DNA from: DAOUKH01 sp965219875
GTDB taxonomy: Bacteria > Chloroflexota > Dehalococcoidia > SHYB01
Reading direction: 5' to 3'
Assembly: GCA_965219875.1 (NCBI GenBank)
Contig: CBDCOW010000003.1
Span: forward strand, 1,054,001 to 1,118,000
DNA: 64,000 nucleotides
Part shown: piece after piece, positions 57,783 to 64,000 of the stretch
Layout: each line of letters begins with the position of its first letter
How positions within the stretch are numbered: position 1 is the stretch's first letter
Program-made: the position numbers and the translations under genes
The notes under the pieces: generated by a model
What the model was told of the DNA's origin: nothing
Databases searched by the model: none
Seen by the model: only the letters and a program-made list of their open reading frames with translations

Positions 57783-58481
57783 TTATGTCGTGGTTATGTT
57801 AAGAAGGCCCGGCGCCAACTTGCCCGAGGCCGCATGGTGTGCGAGGCGCGTGGGTTCGGGCAACCGGTACTTCACCGCCGTCGCAAGCACCCAATGCGCC
57901 GCCGTTTCTAGATCGGTCTTGTGACCGGCGGAGACAAAGACGGGGGAGACGCCCTCTCGGGTGCGCAGCGCGGCGCCAATCACCTCCCCACGATGGATGA
58001 GGGGCGAGAGCGAGCCCCGCCGAGGCCCCGGAACATCGGCCCGGCCGACCAGTCGCGACTTCGCCAGCCCGATCGCGGGAACGTCGAACAGCAGCCCAAG
58101 GTGGCTCGCGATCCCGAACCGTCGCGGGTGGGCGACACCGTGGCCGTCGGCGATGAGGATGTCGGGGCGGTGAACGAGCTTGGCCAGTACATCTATCAGC
58201 ACCGGCGTCTCGCGAAAGGAAAGCAGCCCCGGGATATAGGGCATCGGCGGACGTTTGCGGGCGACGCGGACCTCGGCGATTTCGAGGCCGGGCCAGGTCA
58301 TCACGACGACGGCACCGAGCGTCTCCCCGTCGGAAAACGCGCCGGAGACATCGACGCCGGCGATGTAGGCGGGCCGTGCCGGCGCGTGATTGTCGAGCAC
58401 GACACGCGCCGCGAGGGTCTCCTGCAACGCCCGCGCATCGGCGGGCGTCAGTCCCCACGGATGCGTCTCAGCGGGGAGCAT
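57783..58481 (-). CDS. nfi: Endonuclease V (deoxyinosine 3' endonuclease)
   Basis: A 232-residue endonuclease V: IAGVDVSGAFSDGETLGAVVVM with the first active-site Asp, YIPGLLSFRETPVLI (wedge motif and Glu), ILIADGHGVAHPRRFGIASHLGLLFDVPAIGLAKSRLVG (pieces: IADGHGVAHPRRFG, GLAKSRLVG) with the second Asp. It nicks DNA one base past deoxyinosine, repairing deaminated adenine. Its function fits that of rdgB (30 kb), which prevents inosine incorporation. Length and motifs are typical. Confidence 0.95.
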   Translation of the reverse strand: MLPAETHPWGLTPADARALQETLAARVVLDNHAPARPAYIAGVDVSGAFSDGETLGAVVVMTWPGLEIAEVRVARKRPPMPYIPGLLSFRETPVLIDVLAKLVHRPDILIADGHGVAHPRRFGIASHLGLLFDVPAIGLAKSRLVGRADVPGPRRGSLSPLIHRGEVIGAALRTREGVSPVFVSAGHKTDLETAAHWVLATAVKYRLPEPTRLAHHAASGKLAPGLLNITTT

Positions 58482-58538
58482 GACCTGTCCCGGGTAAACC
58501 TGTCCCTCTACCGCCTCCCCGAGGAAGCGGGTTGGCCG

Positions 58539-60296
58539 CTACCGGCGCCACTCGGCGATGTTCCAGAGCTCGCTGTCCCACGCGTTGATGTGGACGCCTT
58601 GCAACGTGTTCAGGTGCGCGGAGACGAAGCCCCGGACCACGAGCGGGATCTCGTAGTAGTTCTGCACGAGGATGTCGTTGAGCTCCTTCACCCAGGCGTC
58701 GCGCTCCGGCCCGATTCGGGTCTCGGCGAGCTGGGCGTAGAGCTCGTCGTACGCCGGATTGCAAGCACGGGCATTGTTCCCGTCGGCCCAGTTGTTATCC
58801 CGCGTCTGAATGTGCTCGCAGCCCAGACCGGCCAGATGCTGCTGTGGGTCGATCCCGGGGCCGGTCGTGTACATCTGCACGTCGGCGAAGAACCTGCGGT
58901 ACGTGGCCCCCTCGTCGACGACGGGGTCGCCGCCGAAGAAGACACTGGCGTCGTGCTGCGTCAATTCGGTCTCAATCCCAATCTCCCGCCACCAATCGCG
59001 GACCAGGGCCTGGGTGTCTTCCCGGATGGCATTGACGGTGGTCTGGTACGTGATCCGCAGGGGGACGCCGTTGTACTCACGGACGCCGTCGCCGTCGGTG
59101 TCGAGGACACCGCTATCGTCGAGCAGCTTCTTGGCGCCTTCGATGTCTTGTACGAGACACCCGTCGTTCGCGGTCGAAGCGTACCTCGGAGGGGCGGTGA
59201 TCAGATTGCACGCCGGCTTGGCGGCGAAGCCGTAGAGGTCCTCCGCGATGCGGGCGCGGTCGATCGCCATTGACATGGCCTGCGGAATCGGCGTGAACGT
59301 CAGGAACGGGTGGGGGTTCATACCGTCGAGGTACTCGGAGCGGTCGTCGCCCAACGCGGGGTCCGGGTTCGTCTGATTGACCACGATGCGTTCGACGTCG
59401 CTGGCGAACGCGGCGACCACCTTGCCGAGACCCGCTGCCTCCATCTGAGCGAGCGTCTCCGGCTCCACCTGCAAGTTCCAGGCGTAGTCAGCCTCGCCCA
59501 CTTCCAGGACGGCGCGGGCCGCCGACACGGCGTCGCCGGCGCCTTGGAAGACCACGCGGTCGAAGTAGGGCGTCTCCCCACGGTAGAACGGGTTGCGCTC
59601 GTAGATGGCATGCTCGTTCGGCTCGAACTCGATGATTCGATACGGGCCGGTTCCCAGCGGCGCGGTGTTCTCTGCGTTGCAAGTCCTCGCCGCCGCGCCG
59701 ACGCAATCGGCGAACTGCGCCGCGCTGATGACTGGCGTACCGGCGCCGACGAAGGCGTTGTACGGATACGGCGCCGGCGCGTCGAACGTGATCGCGACGG
59801 TGAGGTCGTCAAGGGCTTCCACGGAGCCAATCCCGGAAAACGCGTCCTTAGCGGAGCAGCCGGTCTCCTCGTCCGTGCAGTAGCGCCAGGTAAAGACCAC
59901 GTCGTCGGCCGTCAGGTCGCTGCCGTCCGACCACTTCAACCCCTCGCGCAGCTTCCACGTGATCGACATCAGGTCCTGAGAAACGCCGCCGTTCTCGACC
60001 GTCGGGATTTCGGTGGCCAGCTTCGGCGTAAGCTCGCCGTCCGGGTCGTAGCTGCCCAGCGGTTCGAGCGTGACCGCACCGGCGTCCCGGTCCTTATAGC
60101 CGTCAGCCAAATACGGGCCGGGCAGCGTGGGGGCCTGCCAATAGCGGATCGTCAAGACCTTCTCCGGCGGGGGCACCGCCGTCGGAGTGACCGGTGGCGT
60201 GGATGTCGGCCCGGCCATGGGAGGCATCGAATCGCCGCACCCAACGACCAGAAACAGTGCGAAAACGCCGAGAGCGACTATCGGGGAGAGGCGCAT
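58539..60296 (-). CDS. Peptide/opine-type ABC transporter substrate-binding lipoprotein
   Basis: A 585-residue family 5 solute-binding protein. The signal is MRLSPIVALGVFALFLVVGC with a lipobox Cys at 20, followed by a Pro/Thr-rich linker (PTSTPPVTPTAVPPP). The SBP_bac_5 pattern is visible in LREGLKWSDGSDLTADDVVFTWRYC (pieces) and LGTGPYRIIEFEPNEH. It would bind oligopeptides or other organic compounds at the outer face of the cytoplasmic membrane. The ATG at 60296 fits the signal; an upstream start would add a non-conserved stretch. No permease or ATPase is next to it. Confidence 0.92.
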   Translation of the reverse strand: MRLSPIVALGVFALFLVVGCGDSMPPMAGPTSTPPVTPTAVPPPEKVLTIRYWQAPTLPGPYLADGYKDRDAGAVTLEPLGSYDPDGELTPKLATEIPTVENGGVSQDLMSITWKLREGLKWSDGSDLTADDVVFTWRYCTDEETGCSAKDAFSGIGSVEALDDLTVAITFDAPAPYPYNAFVGAGTPVISAAQFADCVGAAARTCNAENTAPLGTGPYRIIEFEPNEHAIYERNPFYRGETPYFDRVVFQGAGDAVSAARAVLEVGEADYAWNLQVEPETLAQMEAAGLGKVVAAFASDVERIVVNQTNPDPALGDDRSEYLDGMNPHPFLTFTPIPQAMSMAIDRARIAEDLYGFAAKPACNLITAPPRYASTANDGCLVQDIEGAKKLLDDSGVLDTDGDGVREYNGVPLRITYQTTVNAIREDTQALVRDWWREIGIETELTQHDASVFFGGDPVVDEGATYRRFFADVQMYTTGPGIDPQQHLAGLGCEHIQTRDNNWADGNNARACNPAYDELYAQLAETRIGPERDAWVKELNDILVQNYYEIPLVVRGFVSAHLNTLQGVHINAWDSELWNIAEWRR

Positions 60297-60324
60297 AGTG
60301 CGGTTGCTCCATTCCAGCGTGGTG

Positions 60325-60344
60325 GGCCTACTCAATAGTAGGCC
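60325..60344. other. Hairpin in the gap upstream of the lipoprotein gene
   Basis: GGCCTACT pairs perfectly with AGTAGGCC around a CAAT loop, 29-48 bp before the lipoprotein start on the minus strand. It may be part of the leader. The rest of the 240-bp gap to sulP shows nothing recognisable. Confidence 0.4.
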
Positions 60345-60536
60345 TTACTATCTTTGCGCTGTCGTCGGTTCTCTAGGGCTCTAGAGCCTGCCGCCGTACG
60401 ACATTATCGTGGGGCCGCGCGGGCTGCGGCAACGGCCATGCCTCACGCGACCCTAAAGGTCGACTCTTGAACCAGCCCTCGCTCGGCCCCTTTGGACACG
60501 CGTCCACGCCAGAGCCAACGACCAAGGTGGCCCATC

Positions 60537-62264
60537 CTAGGCGTCTTCGGCGTCTTCGGCGTCTTCGGTGACTTCGGTGACCTCGACATCCTCGGCGTCC
60601 TCGGCGTCCTCATCCTCGAGGAGCCTCGAGGCCGTTTCCCGTGCGTCGTCCTGAGTAGCAACTATCTGGTCCAAGGGAACGCGTTTCAGAACGTCGAGGG
60701 CAGCAAGATTGCGGGCGGGCATGCCTGTAAGCCCCATCACGATGCAGTGGGTGTCCTCGGCAATGGCCATCTCGACGAGTTGCTCAACCACGAGGGCTGC
60801 GCTGTCGTCTATGTAGACCGTGTCGGAGAAGTCGAGGATCACGACCTCATGGTCTTGGATGTCTCCTCCGATAGTGTCAATCAGCTTGCTGGAGGATGCA
60901 ACAGTAAAGGTACCCTTGAGCGACACCAAACCAACCCTAGCGGAGAACCTGTCGATCTCCTCCTCGCCCTCGTCGGCGCCGAAGAAACTGCGGTCCAGCA
61001 GGGGCACGGAGACGACGCTGTCCATCTCCAGTCGCTCGAACTGGCGCGCACTGGTCACCGCGGCGGCTATCATGCCCACGGCGACGGCGGCGACCAGGTC
61101 GAGGAATACCGTTAGCCCAAGCGTGAGCAGCATGACCGCCAGGTGTTCACGTTGGACCCGGTGCATTCGGGTGACAAATCGCCAGTCGATCGTGTCCAAG
61201 GCGACTTTGACTAGGATCCCGGCTAGGACGGCGTTGGGTATCTTCGCCACGTAGTCGCCCAGCACCTGCACCAGTACCAGCAGGATGGCTACGGCAACGA
61301 CCCCTGCGACAAGGGTGGCTCCACCCGCCCGAATGTTTGCTACCGTGCTTGGCGTGGCCCCGGACCCTGGCAAGCCCCGGATAAACCCGGTGAAGACGTT
61401 CCCAATGCCTTGGGCAAGGAGCTCCCGGCTGGGCTCGTGACGCGTCCGTGTCATCGAGTCCCCTACGAGGGCGGTAAGCAGCGTGTCGACAGAGCCGACG
61501 AGCGCTATGACCAGCGCCGGCTCAATGGCGTCCACGAGTGCATCGCCGGAGAGGTTCGGCAAGTGGAAGGACGGCAGGTCCGTCGGCACGGCGCCGATGA
61601 CCGGTGCTTCGGTGAGCCAAAGCGCGCCCATGAGCGTCCCGACCCCGAACGCGACCAGGATCGCGGGCAGATGCTTCTCGTATTTCCTCGGCCAGAGCAT
61701 CGCCACGGCGAGGGTGGCGGCGGCGATGCCCAAGGCATTGGCCTCAAAGTGATCGAACACTTCCGAAAAGTTACGGAGCGTACCGGTTGGCCCGCCCACC
61801 GCGACGTCCACTCCCAGGAAGGGCAGCGTCTGCACCAGGATGATGATCACCCCGACCCCGGTCATGAACCCCGATATGACCGAGTACGGGGTGTACGTCA
61901 CGTAACGTCCGATTCTCAGCAGGCCGAACAGTATCTGTATCAGCCCCGCCATGATGACGATCGTAAAGGCCTCGGAGATGTCGTCCGCGTGGTGGGCGAC
62001 GATCACCGACATGGCTACCGTCATCGCTCCCGTAGGGCCTGAAATGAGCCCTCGAGTGCCGCCGAACACGGCGGCAAAGAAGCCCACCGAGATCGCTCCG
62101 TATATGCCCGCGGACGGACCCAGACCTGCCGCAAGGCCGAAGGCCAACGCCACCGGCAGACCCACCACCGCCGCCGTGACGCCGCCAAGGATGTCCCCGC
62201 GGAAGGTTTGTAGATCGTAGGGAAGGCCGGAGAATAGTAGGCGAGTCAGCAAGAAAGAGTCCAA
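60537..62264 (-). CDS. SulP-family anion transporter with STAS domain
   Basis: A 575-residue SulP protein. About 11-14 hydrophobic segments are visible, starting LLFSGLPYDLQTFRGDILGGVTAAVVGLPVALAFGLAAGLGPSAGIYGAI (pieces), with ISGPTGAMTVAMSV typical of the family. Residues about 440-545 form the STAS domain (VGLVSLKGTFTVASSSKLID, VVILDFSDTVYIDDSAALVVEQLVEMA in pieces). The C-terminal 25 residues are an acidic Asp-Ala-Glu repeat (DAEDAEDVEVTEVTEDAEDA). It would carry sulfate or bicarbonate. The start is a TTG at 62264. Confidence 0.92.
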   Translation of the reverse strand: MDSFLLTRLLFSGLPYDLQTFRGDILGGVTAAVVGLPVALAFGLAAGLGPSAGIYGAISVGFFAAVFGGTRGLISGPTGAMTVAMSVIVAHHADDISEAFTIVIMAGLIQILFGLLRIGRYVTYTPYSVISGFMTGVGVIIILVQTLPFLGVDVAVGGPTGTLRNFSEVFDHFEANALGIAAATLAVAMLWPRKYEKHLPAILVAFGVGTLMGALWLTEAPVIGAVPTDLPSFHLPNLSGDALVDAIEPALVIALVGSVDTLLTALVGDSMTRTRHEPSRELLAQGIGNVFTGFIRGLPGSGATPSTVANIRAGGATLVAGVVAVAILLVLVQVLGDYVAKIPNAVLAGILVKVALDTIDWRFVTRMHRVQREHLAVMLLTLGLTVFLDLVAAVAVGMIAAAVTSARQFERLEMDSVVSVPLLDRSFFGADEGEEEIDRFSARVGLVSLKGTFTVASSSKLIDTIGGDIQDHEVVILDFSDTVYIDDSAALVVEQLVEMAIAEDTHCIVMGLTGMPARNLAALDVLKRVPLDQIVATQDDARETASRLLEDEDAEDAEDVEVTEVTEDAEDAEDA

Positions 62265-62704
62265 CGGTGGCGCCGACCATCCCTATCGCAGGGGAATGAT
62301 CGGCCCAGCGCCTGCCCCCACACCTTGTCGTTGTCCGAGTCCGATGAGCGCCGGGATACTTCTTCTTGGCAGGACGGCCTCAAGATGAAGCGGCTGCTTC
62401 AAATACCTGTGTGAGCGCGATTAACTGGCTCCACCGGATTGATCGTCCGTAGGTGGGATAGTTATGGAAGGTCGCCGTCCTGTCAAGGGCGGAAAGTGCC
62501 TAGGCCACGCGGGCGCAAACACTCACCGAACCAGTCTGCAGAACACATGCGATTGCCCTGGATCAGTCCGGCAGTGACTTGCGCAAAAGGCCTCAAGTAT
62601 GGTAAAGATGAGCCCCCGGACCCACCACCCGTATCCGGGATCCGACCTCTCTGGTGGCCTTTGTCGCAGGGCGCGGGTTCGAGCCCTAGAAATGGAGTCT
62701 TAGT
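62265..62704. other. 440-bp gap without a recognisable gene
   Basis: No coding frame with support and no complete RNA gene is visible. At 62673-62684 GGGTTCGAGCCC resembles the T-arm of a tRNA, but no matching D-arm, anticodon arm or acceptor is found. Divergent promoters of sulP and the next lipoprotein gene must lie here; none is clear. Confidence 0.5.
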
Positions 62705-64000
62705 GTGAGAAGATTTATCCGATTCGGGATTCCGGCGGCTATCGTCGTGGTTCTGTTGGTTGCAGCGTGCGGAGGCGCGGATCCGACGGCTACCCCGCCG
62801 CCGCCCACAAACACGCCGGCACCCACAGCCACTCCCGTTCCTGCGCCGACGGATACTCCGGAGGCTATGACGAAGATGGGCGGGACTTTGAAGTACGTCC
62901 CGCTCGCGGACCAGCTCGGGCTGGACCCAGGCTTCTCCAGCTACTATCAAACGATTCAGCACTCCATGCAGGTCAACGATTTCCTGTTCTCAACGGACGC
63001 CGACCTCAACGTGCAGCCCCAGATGGTGGACACCTGGGACCTGAGCGCCGATGGGACGGTGTACACGTTCAACCTCCGTGATGGGCTCGCGTTTAATGAC
63101 GGCAGACCCGTCGAGGCCGGACACATCGTCCAGACGATGGAGCGGGGAATCAAGGTAGACACCTATGGCAAGTTCCTCGCCCCGGTGGTCGCCGGCATGG
63201 AAGCGGTGAACGCCAACACGCTTACGCTCACCCTGACCGAGCCCCTCGGCTTCACGCTCAACGCCCTCGGCTACGCAAGCACACGTTTTGCTCTTGTCAT
63301 GCCGCCGGAGTACACCAGCCTCCCCCAGAGCGAGAAGGCGGCGGGTGAGATCGGGGCGGGCCCGTGGCAATTCGTGGAATGGCGGCCCGGGGACCAAATC
63401 GACTACGTGCGTAACGACAACTACGTCCCCCGCGATGAGCCCGCCAGTGGCTATGCTGGTGGAAAGCACGTGTTCTTGGACGCGCTCGAGTGGCACATCA
63501 TCCCCGACTCGGGCGTCAAGGTGGCAGCGGTTGAGACCGGCGAAGTCGATTTCGTGGACTGGCCGCCCCCGGATTCCTTCGCTCGGACCGCGGCCAACTC
63601 TGACCTGGTAACCCTCCGGGACACGGCAGGCCCCATGGCGTTCATCTACGTCAACAAGCTCACCCCGCCGTTCAGCGACATCCGCGCCCGGAAGGCGCTC
63701 CAAGCTGCGGTGGGCCAGAGGGAACATCTCCTCACCGCCTACCCCGAATCTCTCGCTTCGCCCTGCGCGGCCATCTTCGGTTGCAGCGCGGCGCCCTGGA
63801 CCTCAACGGCCGGTGTTGAGCCGTGGATCATCGAGAGCGACATGGAGTTAGCTCAGGAGCTATGGGACCAGGTGTACCAGGGCGAGAAGCTCGTCTTGGT
63901 GCAGTGGAACGGACGACCGGAGTACCAGAATCCCGGCCTCTTGACAAAGCAGATTCTGGAGGACCTGGGGGCCGAGGTTGAAGTGTTCGCCACCGATACC
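62705..64000 (+). CDS. ABC transporter substrate-binding lipoprotein (cut by right edge)
   Basis: The first 432 residues of a family 5 solute-binding protein, open at the window end. GTG start at 62705, signal FGIPAAIVVVLLVAACGG with a lipobox Cys, then a Thr-Pro linker (PTNTPAPTATPVPAPTDTPE) typical of Chloroflexota lipoproteins. The binding domain shows TWDLSADGTVYTFNLRDGLAFNDGRPV and AGPWQFVEWRPGDQI (pieces). It is divergent from sulP and belongs to the same class as the protein at 58539-60296. Transporter genes probably follow beyond the edge. Confidence 0.92.
   Translation, partial: MRRFIRFGIPAAIVVVLLVAACGGADPTATPPPPTNTPAPTATPVPAPTDTPEAMTKMGGTLKYVPLADQLGLDPGFSSYYQTIQHSMQVNDFLFSTDADLNVQPQMVDTWDLSADGTVYTFNLRDGLAFNDGRPVEAGHIVQTMERGIKVDTYGKFLAPVVAGMEAVNANTLTLTLTEPLGFTLNALGYASTRFALVMPPEYTSLPQSEKAAGEIGAGPWQFVEWRPGDQIDYVRNDNYVPRDEPASGYAGGKHVFLDALEWHIIPDSGVKVAAVETGEVDFVDWPPPDSFARTAANSDLVTLRDTAGPMAFIYVNKLTPPFSDIRARKALQAAVGQREHLLTAYPESLASPCAAIFGCSAAPWTSTAGVEPWIIESDMELAQELWDQVYQGEKLVLVQWNGRPEYQNPGLLTKQILEDLGAEVEVFATDT

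Noticed and set aside
62650..62700. tRNA gene suggested by GGGTTCGAGCCC
   Set aside because: Only the T-arm-like sequence is present; no acceptor, D-arm or anticodon arm can be folded around it.

Overview
The window is a GC-rich chromosomal segment from a bacterium. I infer Chloroflexota, probably a SAR202 or other Dehalococcoidia-related lineage. The evidence is lipoprotein substrate-binding proteins with Thr-Pro-rich linkers after the lipobox, a leucine T-box upstream of an ilv-leu operon, and many fatty-acyl-CoA, flavin mono-oxygenase, alpha/beta-hydrolase and amidohydrolase genes next to ordinary housekeeping genes. No 16S gene or tRNA is visible, so the taxon is an inference. Genes are dense, often overlap by 4 bp, and end unusually often in TAG (33 of 56 complete genes by my count).

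Region by region. 1-11.7 kb is mainly catabolic: a two-domain RidA protein cut by the left edge, two alpha/beta hydrolases with His at the nucleophile position, an 11-residue-repeat protein, a HAD phosphatase, an NCS2-type permease with an unusual C-terminal domain, a haloalkane-dehalogenase-like enzyme, an enoyl-CoA hydratase, and a compact five-gene minus-strand operon (acyl-CoA dehydrogenase, M24 'pita-bread' protein, cyclase, luciferase-like mono-oxygenase, hydrolase). 12-23 kb holds leuS, a TIGR02391/Ymh-type protein, a DUF1801 protein, glutamate dehydrogenase, an amidohydrolase, a VapBC toxin-antitoxin pair with a visible operator, VOC, enoyl-CoA hydratase and SDR enzymes, and one AT-richer unknown gene. 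23-36 kb holds etfB-etfA plus a conserved third gene, a PIG-L deacetylase, a methyltransferase, the operon moaA-rdgB-(rnhA::moaC fusion), copper handling genes (copZ-copA) and a PAC2 protein.

36.5-44.5 kb is a T-box-controlled branched-chain amino-acid operon ilvB-ilvN-ilvC-leuA-leuC-leuB; leuD is absent from its usual place and ilvD is not in the window. 44.5-51 kb holds an orphan LolD-type ATPase, a RimI-like acetyltransferase and a minus-strand operon of homoserine dehydrogenase, a truncated LysRS paralogue, lysS and an ACT-domain-only protein. 51.2-51.7 kb is a non-coding array of five 63-64 bp hairpin units behind a sigma70-like promoter. 51.7-58.5 kb is the nusA-ylxR-infB transcription/translation cluster, interrupted by a ThDP enzyme gene, plus endonuclease V. 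58.5-64 kb carries two peptide/opine-type ABC substrate-binding lipoproteins flanking a SulP anion transporter; the last gene runs off the right edge.

Intergenic regions are loaded with several families of short palindromic repeats that recur through the whole window. The most novel-looking items are the RNase HI-MoaC fusion, the hom/LysRS-like/lysS/ACT operon, the structured tandem array at 51.3 kb, the M24 protein lacking metal ligands, and the covarying 20-bp palindromes.
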